From positions 1 through 64,000 of the forward strand of contig JBPCNX010000093.1 in NCBI GenBank assembly GCA_051000815.1: a stretch of 64,000 bases of DNA, given 5' to 3'. Both the position numbers and the translations under genes were made by a program. Origin of the DNA: PSRF01 sp051000815 (GTDB lineage Bacteria; Acidobacteriota; Blastocatellia; Pyrinomonadales; Pyrinomonadaceae). Positions 17,931 through 26,815 of this stretch are shown in pieces. Below the pieces are notes generated by a model. That model was not told the DNA's origin. It made no database searches and saw only the letters and a program-made list of their open reading frames with translations. Within the stretch, counting starts at the first letter, position 1. Each line of letters begins with the position of its first letter.

Positions 17931-18182
17931 ATGAAGGAATTAAAAGTTAAAGAGTTTATATCGCTTGCAGGGATCGCAGTCACCGCACCAATTCTTGCTT
18001 TGGCAATTCTTGTCAGTGCACGCAGAGCGGCTGTGGCGGACTACGATTTGTTGCTGGTGGCTCTTTCTCTATGTGGCGCTGTCATGAGTGGGATAAATGG
18101 TTTTGGTCGCCGCACGATCAAGACTTCCCATGCTGACAAAAGCCGCAAGGGTTCACAGTCAAGTGTGGCCCTTCCTTCCTGA
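17931..18182 (+). CDS. small two-helix membrane protein, first gene of the Tad operon
   Basis: An 83-aa protein of unknown family. It has a short charged N terminus (MKELKVKEF) and two hydrophobic segments, about residues 8-28 (LAGIAVTAPILALAILV) and 37-56 (YDLLLVALSLCGAVMSGING). A basic Ser-rich tail follows. ATG 17931 has AAGG seven bases upstream; a longer in-frame version from 17676 would run through the promoter and activator sites and is rejected. It lies between the sigma-54 promoter and the first pilin, so it probably belongs to the pilus system; an inner-membrane accessory role is only a guess. Confidence 0.6.
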   Translation: MKELKVKEFISLAGIAVTAPILALAILVSARRAAVADYDLLLVALSLCGAVMSGINGFGRRTIKTSHADKSRKGSQSSVALPS

Positions 18183-18279
18183 CGCTTTGCTCTCGTTCTC
18201 GCCGGCCCTTCGCCGTCGCTCAAAAGACGGCGCCAGGGTCAGCAAATAACCCTTAACCAAACTTAGAAGGAGCAACAAA

Positions 18280-18438
18280 ATGATTAAGAGATTCTTTCGC
18301 GATGAAACCGGTCTTGAGTTGTCAGAGTACGCAGTTGCCGCAGCCCTGGTTGCAATCGCCGTGGTCGGCGCTTTCACCGCTTTGGGAACGGCCATCAGCC
18401 AAAAGGTCAACACGCTTGCCGCGACCATCACCGGATAA
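18280..18438 (+). CDS. flp: Flp/Fap-type pilin 1
   Basis: A 52-aa Flp pilin. A short basic leader (MIKRFFRDETG) is followed by LELSEYAVAAALVAIAVVG, carrying the Glu and Tyr pair typical of Flp pilins at the start of the hydrophobic helix, then a short polar tail. The prepilin peptidase at 18762 should cleave after the Gly. It is the major pilus subunit candidate, exported to the inner membrane and assembled outward. AAGGAG lies about seven bases upstream. It is near-identical in layout to the second pilin at 18551. Confidence 0.9.
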   Translation: MIKRFFRDETGLELSEYAVAAALVAIAVVGAFTALGTAISQKVNTLAATITG

Positions 18439-18465
18439 GTCCTATCTTGTGAAAATGGGCCCGAG

Positions 18466-18502
18466 CGCGCTTTAGCTGAGATTCAACCTCGGGTAAAGCG
18501 CG
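18466..18502 (+). promoter_or_regulatory. stem-loop between the two pilin genes
   Basis: Perfect 9-bp arms CGCGCTTTA (18466-18474) and TAAAGCGCG (18494-18502) extend inward by a further CTGAG/CTCGG pairing that includes one G-U. No T-run follows, so it is not a classic terminator. It may protect the 3' end of the upstream pilin message or trim read-through, which would raise pilin over the rest of the operon. Confidence 0.6.
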
Positions 18503-18550
18503 TTATCGGCTCTTTCACCAAACGAAAAATCTGGAACTGGAGCGAGACCA

Positions 18551-18709
18551 ATGACCAAGTACTTTCTTCAAGATGAAACCGGCCTTGAACTCTCCGAGTA
18601 CGCAGTGGCCGCAGCCCTGGTCGCGATCGCCGTTGCAGCAGCATTCACAACGCTTGGTTCAGCCATCGGCGCCAAACTTAACACTCTTGCCGCGACAATC
18701 AATGGATAG
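18551..18709 (+). CDS. flp: Flp/Fap-type pilin 2
   Basis: A second 52-aa Flp pilin. The leader is MTKYFLQDETG, the helix LELSEYAVAAALVAIAVAA, and the tail differs at several positions from pilin 1. It clearly arose by tandem duplication. It may be a second major subunit or a variant that tunes pilus properties. CTGGAGCGAGACCA supplies a ribosome-binding site. Confidence 0.9.
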   Translation: MTKYFLQDETGLELSEYAVAAALVAIAVAAAFTTLGSAIGAKLNTLAATING

Positions 18710-18761
18710 TGTCTGCGGCCCACCTTGCCCATCCCCGAACGCTTTTGAGGTGACTTAAGAA

Positions 18762-19283
18762 ATGTCTGAAACGGTTGTCACCATTACTCTCCTTTTACCC
18801 CTCGCGGTAATCATCACCTACTACGACGTCCGCTACCGTCGCATCCCCAATCCGTATGTTTTGGCCACGCTTATTGGCGGAGTTGCCATCAACGGGATCT
18901 TTAGTGGGTTGCCGGGCGTGGTCGCAAGTCTCGGTGGTTGCGCGATGGCGTTCGGCTTGATGTTCATGCTCCACCTCTTCGGAGCGATGGGCGCTGGCGA
19001 CGTTAAGCTTTTCGCCGCAATTGGGGCCGTTACGGGTGCCCATCTTGTTCTACCGACTTTCATAGTCGTTGTACTCACCGGCGGCTTGCTGGCGCTGATT
19101 TCAATTATCAGAGCCGGCGTACTGATCAGCACCATGCACGGAGTTCTACAGATCCTTGTGGGAATGTTGCCCGGATGGGAAATGACGAGATTCGCCGTTC
19201 CGGCCGATCGCACTCATACAATTCCTTACGGCGTAGCCATCACCATCGGCAGCATCATTTCAACAGCGGTTTTTCGCGCCTGA
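18762..19283 (+). CDS. tadV: prepilin peptidase (TadV/CpaA, A24 family)
   Basis: A 173-aa inner-membrane aspartic protease of the short CpaA/TadV type. The two catalytic Asp are Asp22 in YYDVRYRRIPN and Asp80 in GAGDVKL (the GxGD motif). Five or six hydrophobic segments are visible, and the N-terminal methylase domain of PilD is absent, as expected for Tad systems. It removes the leader from the two Flp pilins and the TadE-like pseudopilins encoded nearby. Confidence 0.92.
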   Translation: MSETVVTITLLLPLAVIITYYDVRYRRIPNPYVLATLIGGVAINGIFSGLPGVVASLGGCAMAFGLMFMLHLFGAMGAGDVKLFAAIGAVTGAHLVLPTFIVVVLTGGLLALISIIRAGVLISTMHGVLQILVGMLPGWEMTRFAVPADRTHTIPYGVAITIGSIISTAVFRA

Positions 19284-19336
19284 AACGTCGCAGAGGTCGT
19301 TAGTCAGGTCAAACTCATCGGACGGAGATTCACACT

Positions 19337-20233
19337 ATGCGCAACAAACGTTTTTTCATCGTCTTAGCCGGGGCCCTAATGTTTGGCCTGCTTGCGGCAG
19401 TTTCTGTCAGTCGTTATCTATCGAGCGCCCAGGCGTACACCAAGAACTTACGCGGGGTGGCTGTTGCCAAAGTGGCGATCCCTGTGGGGACCAAGATCAT
19501 TCCTGAACAGCTCACTTTGGTCCAATTTCCGCAGGAGTCAACTCCCGATGGCGCCTTCGAGTCAATAGAGAAACTGGCCGGCCGTGTGGCGATAGTGAAC
19601 ATTGCGCCGCGTGAACCAATTACTGAGGCGCGCCTGGCACCCGAAGGCACAGCCGGCGGCCTGTCGGCGATCATTCCTGAAGGTTATCGCGCGATGACCG
19701 TCAAGGTCGACGACGTCGTTGGAATCTCTGGCTTCATCATGCCGGGAACCCTCGTTGACGTCGTAGTTGTGATCGTCCCGAACGACAACGGTGCGTTAGC
19801 ACAGGATCCAATCTCCAAGATCGTCCTGCAGAACATCAAGGTGCTGGCGAATGGTCAGAACATTGACAAGCCTGAAAAGGAACGCGAAGCAAACAGCGTG
19901 AAGGCCGTTACGCTTCTGGTCACACCCGAGCAAGCAGAGAAACTCGCCCTGGCTTCCAGCGAAGGTAAGTTGCAGCTCGTGATGCGTAATTCGATCGATC
20001 AGGGTGACGAACAAACCAAAGGAATCAATAAGAGAGGATTGCTGGGCGGTGATATAGCTGCTCCGCAGCCTGAACCAGGTTCCCTAAAGAGTGAACGACC
20101 TGAACCAAAGCCAGCACCCCGTCGCATCCGTGCGCAAGCAGAAGCGAAGCCGGCGCCAGCCGCTGCGCCCGCGCCGCGCTCATCGGTGGAGATGATTGAA
20201 GGTGCAAAGAAGCGGAGCGTCGACTTTCCGTAA
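19337..20233 (+). CDS. cpaB: Flp pilus assembly protein CpaB/RcpC
   Basis: A 298-aa protein with an N-terminal signal anchor (about 5-30), a SAF domain (about 38-110, VAVAKVAIPVGTKI) and the RcpC/CpaB core (AMTVKVDDVVGISGFIMPGTLVDVVV). A Pro/Ala-rich, probably disordered tail spans about 235-298. CpaB is periplasmic and works with the secretin CpaC in the outer-membrane gate. It is followed by cpaC in the standard order. Confidence 0.92.
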   Translation: MRNKRFFIVLAGALMFGLLAAVSVSRYLSSAQAYTKNLRGVAVAKVAIPVGTKIIPEQLTLVQFPQESTPDGAFESIEKLAGRVAIVNIAPREPITEARLAPEGTAGGLSAIIPEGYRAMTVKVDDVVGISGFIMPGTLVDVVVVIVPNDNGALAQDPISKIVLQNIKVLANGQNIDKPEKEREANSVKAVTLLVTPEQAEKLALASSEGKLQLVMRNSIDQGDEQTKGINKRGLLGGDIAAPQPEPGSLKSERPEPKPAPRRIRAQAEAKPAPAAAPAPRSSVEMIEGAKKRSVDFP

Positions 20234-20335
20234 GGAATTTCGCACACACCGATCAAAAAAGAGATCGCGAGTTGATGAAAGCTGACCGCTACCAAAAACC
20301 ATCGACTAGCCACTAATTTGAAGGAGCAACAGATC

Positions 20336-21913
20336 ATGCAAAGTCCCTCGATGAAACGTCGCGTAAGCCTGGTATTAGCGTCGTTAATTATTCTTCTCGT
20401 CAATTCCGTGGCTCACGCCCAGGAGACTTCCTACAGCGCTTCCTTTAAGCAAAATAAGGAATCCATCGCTGTTAACGTGCTCGTCGGGCAGTCGCGCGTG
20501 ATCAATTTCGACAGGCCGGTCGGACGCTTCTCGGTTTCCAATCCGGAAATCGCTGAAGCCGTGCTGGTCACTCCCGACCAGGTGCTGGTTAATGGCAAGG
20601 GCTTTGGCCAGGTCAACTTCATCGCCTGGGAACAATCGGGCGGCGAGTATCTCGTCTTCGACGTTTACGTCCGAGCGAACCTCTCCTTGATTGATTCTCA
20701 GATGCGCGCCTTGTTCCCCAAGGATGACATTCGTCTTAGTCAGGCTAACGGATCGGTCGTGATGTCCGGCAGTGTTGCCGATTTCAAAACGGCGGGACAG
20801 GCCCAGAGCGTGGTCGAAGCCGCCGGCTTCAAGACGGTAAACATGCTTTCTTCGCCGGTTAAGGCCGCGGCGCAGGTGCAGTTGCAAGTGCGCGTTGCGG
20901 AAGTCAGCCGCAATCGTCTGAAAGATGTTGGCACCTCTTTCGCCTATCAGGGCAGCCCAGGCAATGGTACCTACCTGAACAGTGGTGGAGGTCCGAGCTC
21001 GATTGGCGAGGTGAGCGGTGGAATTCTTTCCGGCGCCCTCTCCGGCAGTGCTTTGAATATGCTGGTGATGGGTGGGAACTCGCTCGCGATGTTGCGCATG
21101 CTTCAGACCGAAGGATCATTCCGTGACCTCGCAGAACCGAATCTGATCGCAATGGACGGACAGGAAGCCAGTTTCCTGGCTGGCGGAGAGTTTCCTGTGC
21201 CGATGATTCAAGGCGGCAGCGAAAAGTCTACTGTCTCAATTATCTTCAAAGAGTATGGCGTACGGCTGAACTTCAAACCGACCATCATTGATGAAGATCA
21301 CATCCGACTCGAGCTCGAGCCGGAAGTATCGACGATCGACTTTGCTAACGGCGTCAAGTTTGACGGGTTCCTGATTCCGGCTTTGAAGACGCGCCGCGCG
21401 AAGACCGGTGTTGAGCTTCGTGACGGTCAGTCGTTCGCGCTTGCCGGGCTGTTAGACAACAGTGAGATCAAGTCGCTTTCAAAAGTTCCGGTGCTTGGCG
21501 ACATCCCGATATTGGGTGCGCTCTTCAGATCAAAATCATTCCAGAAGAGCGAAACAGAGTTGATGTTTATCGTGACGGCAAACCTGGTAAAACCAGTGAA
21601 TCGTGACGACCTGCCACAGATGCGCGGTATCGACGGATTAAAGAGTGCGTCGCCGCTGGGCGTCGAACCCAAGGGCGAGGGAATCCAGGGAAGCACCGGC
21701 TATTCAACTACCGGTCAGGCTATAGAGACTACGCCAACTGCAGCGCCGAAGGCTGCGGACGTAACCAAACCCGCGGATTCAAAAGCAACAACCACTGAAA
21801 AAGCAACTGAGACAACCGGAGCGTCAGTTACCAGCAATCGACGCATCAACCCGCCGCTTCCGGTGGCCAAGTTCTTCGGCGCGAGTTTCCGGCGCGAACT
21901 CGTAACTCCCTAA
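20336..21913 (+). CDS. cpaC: Tad secretin CpaC/RcpA
   Basis: A 525-aa outer-membrane secretin. A signal peptide ends around SVAHAQE. An N-terminal pilus-formation domain (SRVINFDRPVGRFSVSNPEI) and a BON-like region follow, then the secretin core with VPVLGDIPILGALFRS near the end of the barrel. A Thr/Ala-rich tail spans about 450-510. ATG 20336 is chosen because AAGGAG (20321-20326) is nine bases upstream; the in-frame TTG at 20318 precedes that site. It forms the gated channel through which the Flp pilus leaves the cell. Confidence 0.93.
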   Translation: MQSPSMKRRVSLVLASLIILLVNSVAHAQETSYSASFKQNKESIAVNVLVGQSRVINFDRPVGRFSVSNPEIAEAVLVTPDQVLVNGKGFGQVNFIAWEQSGGEYLVFDVYVRANLSLIDSQMRALFPKDDIRLSQANGSVVMSGSVADFKTAGQAQSVVEAAGFKTVNMLSSPVKAAAQVQLQVRVAEVSRNRLKDVGTSFAYQGSPGNGTYLNSGGGPSSIGEVSGGILSGALSGSALNMLVMGGNSLAMLRMLQTEGSFRDLAEPNLIAMDGQEASFLAGGEFPVPMIQGGSEKSTVSIIFKEYGVRLNFKPTIIDEDHIRLELEPEVSTIDFANGVKFDGFLIPALKTRRAKTGVELRDGQSFALAGLLDNSEIKSLSKVPVLGDIPILGALFRSKSFQKSETELMFIVTANLVKPVNRDDLPQMRGIDGLKSASPLGVEPKGEGIQGSTGYSTTGQAIETTPTAAPKAADVTKPADSKATTTEKATETTGASVTSNRRINPPLPVAKFFGASFRRELVTP

Positions 21914-21988
21914 TGACCGTAGCCCCCAATCCTTGCAGTGATTGACAGACGTTAACGCTATACGACAAGCATCTGCGAAGGGGAAAAA

Positions 21989-23125
21989 ATGGAAAAGCGG
22001 AAATTGGTAACAACCCGAAACAGACGTGGCGAGCGGGGTTCAATTCTCGCCGCGTCTGCAATCGGAATGCTGTCATTCCTTTTAGCTGTAGGACTGGGAC
22101 TGGACATCAGCCACATGTACCTGGCGAAGAATGAATTGCAAAACGCTGCTGACGCCGCAGCCCTGGCCGGCGCTTCCGGCTTGAACTTCAACTCGACGGG
22201 AATCGCGCTAGCAACCAGCCGCGCCATCGAGGAGATGAACAAATACGAGTTCGACAATACCAACGTGACGTTCACCCCGGCCAACGTGCGCTTTGGCCGG
22301 AATCTTTCTGACTTCACCAACGGGACTGACATGAATTCTGCCGGCGCGGCTGCGGTTGCAGCAGACGTCAAGTTTGTCAAAGTCACCACGCCAGAGTCAC
22401 CGATCAACATAGCGTTTGTTTCGATGGTGCTTGGCAACAGTGTCGACCTTAAAGCAGAGGCAGTTGCCGGGGTATCGGTACCGCTTACCAATCCCTCTGG
22501 GTACCTCCCGGTCTGCGTGGCTGACGACGACGACGTTTCAACAATCGCGCCGGGCAATATGTACACATTCCGCGGGGATTCACAGTCTTCCATTTCTCCT
22601 GGTAACTATCAGGTCCTGGCGATTGACGGAGCGGGTGCGAGCGATGATCGAATTGGTCTAGCTAGCGGTGTCAGAAGGGTGGTAGGCGCGGGCGGCATTG
22701 TCGACACCAAACCCGGTGTGTCATCGGGAGCTATCAGGCAGGGGATCAACACTCGTTTCGACGATTACGCCAGCCAACTGGATCCTGCCACTTTTCCTCC
22801 GGACACTAACATCAAGGAAGGCATCACCTACGCCCAGTATCTCACCGGTTCTCCGAGTCAGAATCCGCAGCATCCCGGTGTTCACGGGCGTCGCGTGGTG
22901 TTGATTCCGATCTGTAAGGAAAGCCAGTTCGACAACGGTCGCGATGAGGTTCGGATCGATCGCTTCGGTGCGTTCTTCCTGCGGAACAAAATTGGGGGGG
23001 GCAACGGCGGCGACCTGCAAGCGGAGTATATCGGCATCGGCGTTGTCGTTGGGAGTGGCGAATACGATCCTTTTGGCACTACCAACCCTGGTCCACCAAT
23101 TACGAAACCTGTTCTCTACCGATAA
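21989..23125 (+). CDS. TadG-like pilus assembly protein
   Basis: A 378-aa protein. The N-terminal RGSILAASAIGMLSFLLAVG hydrophobic segment, GLDISHMYLAKNELQNAADA and ALAGAS match the Tad/TadG (Flp pilus-assembly TadE/G-like) N-terminal domain, with the Gln-Asn-Ala-Ala-Asp-Ala-Ala-Ala-Leu-Ala-Gly helix typical of the family. The C-terminal part is a beta-rich periplasmic domain without a recognised von Willebrand fold. It probably forms a membrane-anchored adaptor or minor pilin. GAAGGGG precedes the ATG. Its place between secretin and TadE-like genes is standard. Confidence 0.85.
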   Translation: MEKRKLVTTRNRRGERGSILAASAIGMLSFLLAVGLGLDISHMYLAKNELQNAADAAALAGASGLNFNSTGIALATSRAIEEMNKYEFDNTNVTFTPANVRFGRNLSDFTNGTDMNSAGAAAVAADVKFVKVTTPESPINIAFVSMVLGNSVDLKAEAVAGVSVPLTNPSGYLPVCVADDDDVSTIAPGNMYTFRGDSQSSISPGNYQVLAIDGAGASDDRIGLASGVRRVVGAGGIVDTKPGVSSGAIRQGINTRFDDYASQLDPATFPPDTNIKEGITYAQYLTGSPSQNPQHPGVHGRRVVLIPICKESQFDNGRDEVRIDRFGAFFLRNKIGGGNGGDLQAEYIGIGVVVGSGEYDPFGTTNPGPPITKPVLYR

Positions 23126-23137
23126 GGAGTATCGCTT

Positions 23138-23656
23138 ATGTGGCAAATCCTTCGTCGGAAGACAAGGCGGTTCAAGCGAGACGATCGCGGCTTGCAACTT
23201 GTCGAGTTAGCGATCGCCCTACCCATCATGATCCTGCTGTTCGCCGCGGTTGCTGAGTTTGGCAGGTACTATCACGCTTACACGACACTGGCGAAAGGGA
23301 CACGGGTGGCTGCCCGCTATTTGGCGACGGCGAGCGCAAACGGTGCGGGTGAGACGCCGTTGGCAGGAATTAATGATGATGCTGCCGCAAAGAATCTCGT
23401 CGTCTTCGGGAACGTAGCGGGTACCGGTAGTCCTATAGTTAACGGCCTCACGGTCGATAACGTTGCTATCATTCGCCGTAACGAAGCAGGCACTCCAACC
23501 AGCGGCTTTCCAACTACCGTCACCATCGAAATCTCGGACTTCAAGCACACGCCGCTTTTCGATCTTGGCAAGCTGACGAAGTCCTCGCTCACACTTAACA
23601 TCGACATCAAACCGAGCGTAACGATGCGCTATTTGCTGACACAGTCGCCGATCTAG
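23138..23656 (+). CDS. tadE: TadE-like pseudopilin
   Basis: A 172-aa protein. A basic N terminus (RRKTRRFKRDDRG) leads to LQLVELAIALPIMILLFAAV, with the Glu at position 5 of the mature helix expected of TadE pseudopilins, and then EFGRYYHAYTTLAKGTRVAARY. It is a likely substrate of the A24 peptidase and a minor pilus or assembly component. The gene follows the tadG-like gene by 12 bp. Confidence 0.88.
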   Translation: MWQILRRKTRRFKRDDRGLQLVELAIALPIMILLFAAVAEFGRYYHAYTTLAKGTRVAARYLATASANGAGETPLAGINDDAAAKNLVVFGNVAGTGSPIVNGLTVDNVAIIRRNEAGTPTSGFPTTVTIEISDFKHTPLFDLGKLTKSSLTLNIDIKPSVTMRYLLTQSPI

Positions 23657-23667
23657 AGGGTAAGGAT

Positions 23668-24144
23668 ATGCGCCAGATACACACAAAATCGGGTCAGCGC
23701 GGAGCCACCCTGGTGGAATTTGCCATCGGCGCGACGGTGTTCATGCTGGTGATGTTTGGTGTTATTGAGTTTGGCCGCGCGCTCTGGACCCACAACGCTC
23801 TCGCCGATGCCGCGCGACGCGCTGCCCGCTACGCCGTAAACCAACCAGCCAGCAATCCGGCAGGAGTCAGTACTACCGGTACAAATGTTGGTCCCAGTTT
23901 GACCGCAATTAGAAACGTTGGCGTGTACGGAGATCCGGCTGGCGGTACTCAGCCCCTCGTGAATAACCTGACTCCTGAAAATTTGAATGTGCAGTACACG
24001 GATTTTCGTGTAGGTGACGGCACCGTCGCCGTGACGGTGACAAATTATGAGTTTCAATTCGTCGTTCCCATCCTCGGCACGACGATTCCGATGCCGGATT
24101 ACAACACCACCCTTACTGGCGAAAACGCCGGAACAATGCCCTAG
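23668..24144 (+). CDS. TadE/TadF-like pseudopilin
   Basis: A 158-aa protein of the TadE family with N-terminal GQRGATLVEFAIGATVFMLV, IEFGRALWTHNALADAARRA and a beta-rich C-terminal domain. It probably pairs with the preceding TadE-like protein as TadE and TadF do. A short inverted repeat (TGCCGG/CCGGCA) lies in the 68-bp gap before the TadZ gene. Confidence 0.88.
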   Translation: MRQIHTKSGQRGATLVEFAIGATVFMLVMFGVIEFGRALWTHNALADAARRAARYAVNQPASNPAGVSTTGTNVGPSLTAIRNVGVYGDPAGGTQPLVNNLTPENLNVQYTDFRVGDGTVAVTVTNYEFQFVVPILGTTIPMPDYNTTLTGENAGTMP

Positions 24145-24212
24145 AAACTGGTGCCGGCCCGCAATCGCCCCGGCATTGCGAATCTTCACCCGGACCTTTT
24201 AACAACAGCATC

Positions 24213-25442
24213 ATGACGCAACCATTATCACTAGTAGTTCTTAGCAGCGGCCTGGATAACTTTAAGGGAATTCGGACCGCCTTGTCTGTGGACCCGCGGG
24301 TTCAACTGCTTGCCGGCGGAGACGACGCGGAGCAGTTGTATGGAGAGATCGTTCGGCTGAAACCGGCGGTCGCCATCATCACACTGGGCGCCAACCCCGA
24401 ACAGGCAATTAACTTCATCCAGAAGCTTACTGCTGAAGCGCCGAAGACCGCACTGATTTCTGCAGCCTCCAATGCATCTTCCGACTTGATGTTACGAAGC
24501 TTGCGCGCCGGCGCTCGTGAATTCCTACATCTGCCAATCAACCCCGATGAATTGAAGACAGTGTTGGATCGCGTAGCCGAGTTTTGCTCGTCGCGTGTGG
24601 AGGCGCCGAAGAAGAAAGGCCGCATGACGGCGGTCTTTTCCAGCAAAGGTGGTTGTGGCACTTCTTTTATCGCCACCAATCTGGCCGCTGCAAGCGGCGA
24701 GCGCACCGTATTGGTCGATCTTAACTTGCAAGCGGGAGACCTGCCGTTGTTCCTGGGCGTCGATCCGAAATATTCCTTTGCCGACATGGCAGAGAATCGA
24801 ACGCGGCTCGATGAGGCATTGATCACCAGCTTCGTTACACCGTACTCGTCGAATCTCGCCCTCCTGGCCGCTCCGAAAGAAGCGGATTCAGCTGACGAAA
24901 TCGAACCAGAGCATATCTTCGATGTGCTGCAAAGGCTGCGCGAATCGTACGAGTATATCGTCCTCGATCCACAACACACGTTTGATTCGATAACTCTCGC
25001 GGCGCTGGATCAGGCGGACGAGATCGTTCTGGTTCTCACGCTCGATATCCCGGCTATCAGAAGTACGCAGCGCGCCCTCGAGATTTTTGACCGTCTCGGG
25101 TATCCGCGCAAAAAGATTCGAATCGTCGTCAACCGCTGGAGCAAACAAATCGACTTGGATCTCCGCGAAGTGGAGAAGTTCCTCGGCGAGCCTGTCATCG
25201 GATTCATCCCCAGCGACTATCAGACAGCCGTGACCTCCATAAATTTGGGAGAGCCACTGGTGAAAGCTAGCCCGAATTCCAAGATTGCGTTGGAGATTCG
25301 ACGTATCGCAGAAAGCCTGGGAGTTGGCGCAGCGCCAATCGTTGAAGCGGCGAATCCCAAGCGCACACTTTGGAATTCACTTTTCAAGAAGGAATCGGCC
25401 CAGGCTCAACTTAACCTGCAAGCCTCGATGAAGCAGTTTTAA
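24213..25442 (+). CDS. tadZ: TadZ/CpaE localisation ATPase-like protein
   Basis: A 409-aa cytosolic protein. The N-terminal domain (about 5-125) has a receiver-like fold pattern, ending AREFLHLPINPDEL. The C-terminal part is a MinD/ParA-like domain. Its P-loop reads SKGGCGTSF (KGGCGTS at 145-151), where the usual Lys before Ser/Thr is Thr; degenerate P-loops are common in TadZ proteins. TadZ recruits or positions the pilus machine, often at the cell pole. It directly precedes tadA, as usual. Confidence 0.9.
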   Translation: MTQPLSLVVLSSGLDNFKGIRTALSVDPRVQLLAGGDDAEQLYGEIVRLKPAVAIITLGANPEQAINFIQKLTAEAPKTALISAASNASSDLMLRSLRAGAREFLHLPINPDELKTVLDRVAEFCSSRVEAPKKKGRMTAVFSSKGGCGTSFIATNLAAASGERTVLVDLNLQAGDLPLFLGVDPKYSFADMAENRTRLDEALITSFVTPYSSNLALLAAPKEADSADEIEPEHIFDVLQRLRESYEYIVLDPQHTFDSITLAALDQADEIVLVLTLDIPAIRSTQRALEIFDRLGYPRKKIRIVVNRWSKQIDLDLREVEKFLGEPVIGFIPSDYQTAVTSINLGEPLVKASPNSKIALEIRRIAESLGVGAAPIVEAANPKRTLWNSLFKKESAQAQLNLQASMKQF

Positions 25443-25472
25443 GACTAAGAACACTAGTTGGGATAAAACATT

Positions 25473-26810
25473 ATGGCACTGAGAGAGCGATTAATCAGAG
25501 ATACGGTAGGCGGCGTTCCCCCCGGCACGGGCACCGACAGCAATGCGCAAATTTCATTTCAGGACATGAAGTCGCGGCTCCATCGAGCCCTGATCAACCG
25601 GATGGACCTGACCAAGCTGGCGGCGCTAACTCAGGAGCAAGTTCATGCTGAAGTCTCGCGTCTCGCCGAAAGTGTATTGGCGCAGGAGGAAATGCCGCTG
25701 TCTACGTCCGACCGAGATCGGCTGGTCAATGACGTACAACATGAACTCTTTGGCCTCGGTCCGTTAGAGCCCTTGCTCGCAGACCCCACCATTTCTGACA
25801 TCCTCGTAAATACTTATAAGACTATTTACGTAGAGCGTCGAGGCAAACTGCAAACTACAAACGTCGCGTTCAAGGATGACGAGCATCTGATGCGGGTGAT
25901 TGAACGCATTGTTTCTTCCGTAGGCCGGCGCATTGACGAATCATCGCCGATGGTCGACGCACGCCTCCGTGACGGCTCGCGCGTGAATGCGATCATCCCG
26001 CCTCTTGCGATTGACGGCCCAGTCCTCTCAATCCGTCGCTTCGGCGCGGAACCGCTGCGCATGAACATGCTGATAGAGCATAAGGCTCTTACCCGAGACA
26101 TCGCCGACATGCTGCAGATGTGCGTCGCTGCACGTCTCAACGTCGTAATTTCGGGAGGTACCGGCGCCGGTAAAACGACGCTTCTCAACGCGCTGTCGGC
26201 CTACATACCCGAAGACGAGCGCATCGTCACAATCGAGGACTCCGCCGAATTGCAGCTCCAGCAGCCGCATGTGGTGCGTCTCGAAACCAAGCCGCCTAAC
26301 ATCGAAGGAAAAGGCGAAGTGACTCAGCGTGATCTGGTTCGCAACTCGCTGCGCATGCGCCCTGACCGCATTGTTATCGGCGAGGTCCGCGGCGGTGAAG
26401 CTATCGACATGCTGCAAGCCATGAACACAGGTCACGACGGAAGTTTGACAACGATTCACGCAAACACACCGCGCGACGCAATGGCTCGTCTCGAAACGAT
26501 GATCCAGATGACGGGCATGCGGCTTTCCGATCGCGCGATGCGTCAGCAGATTGCTGCTGCCATTGACCTCGTGGTCCAGGTCGCGCGTCTCTCAGATGGT
26601 ACACGACGCCTCACGTCCATCTCGGAAATTACGGGAATGGAAGGCGAGACGATCACGATGCAGGAAATCTTCCAGTTCGAACGTACGGGCGTCGACTCTT
26701 CCGGTCAGGTCATTGGCCGGTTCCGCCCCACCGGTATACGTCCGCGTTTTGCAGAGCGACTGAAGGCTTGCGGACTGCAATTGCCCCGAGTCTTCTTTGA
26801 GGAGAATTAA
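25473..26810 (+). CDS. tadA: Tad pilus assembly ATPase TadA/CpaF
   Basis: A 445-aa secretion ATPase of the VirB11/PulE superfamily. An N-terminal helical domain is followed by Walker A GGTGAGKT (228-235), the Asp box and Walker B (RIVTIEDSAEL, RIVIGEVRGGEA) and the His box (GHDGSLTTIHAN). It powers Flp pilus extension and perhaps retraction, working with inner-membrane proteins TadB and TadC encoded just downstream (5-bp gap to tadB). Confidence 0.95.
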   Translation: MALRERLIRDTVGGVPPGTGTDSNAQISFQDMKSRLHRALINRMDLTKLAALTQEQVHAEVSRLAESVLAQEEMPLSTSDRDRLVNDVQHELFGLGPLEPLLADPTISDILVNTYKTIYVERRGKLQTTNVAFKDDEHLMRVIERIVSSVGRRIDESSPMVDARLRDGSRVNAIIPPLAIDGPVLSIRRFGAEPLRMNMLIEHKALTRDIADMLQMCVAARLNVVISGGTGAGKTTLLNALSAYIPEDERIVTIEDSAELQLQQPHVVRLETKPPNIEGKGEVTQRDLVRNSLRMRPDRIVIGEVRGGEAIDMLQAMNTGHDGSLTTIHANTPRDAMARLETMIQMTGMRLSDRAMRQQIAAAIDLVVQVARLSDGTRRLTSISEITGMEGETITMQEIFQFERTGVDSSGQVIGRFRPTGIRPRFAERLKACGLQLPRVFFEEN

Positions 26811-26815
26811 GACAG

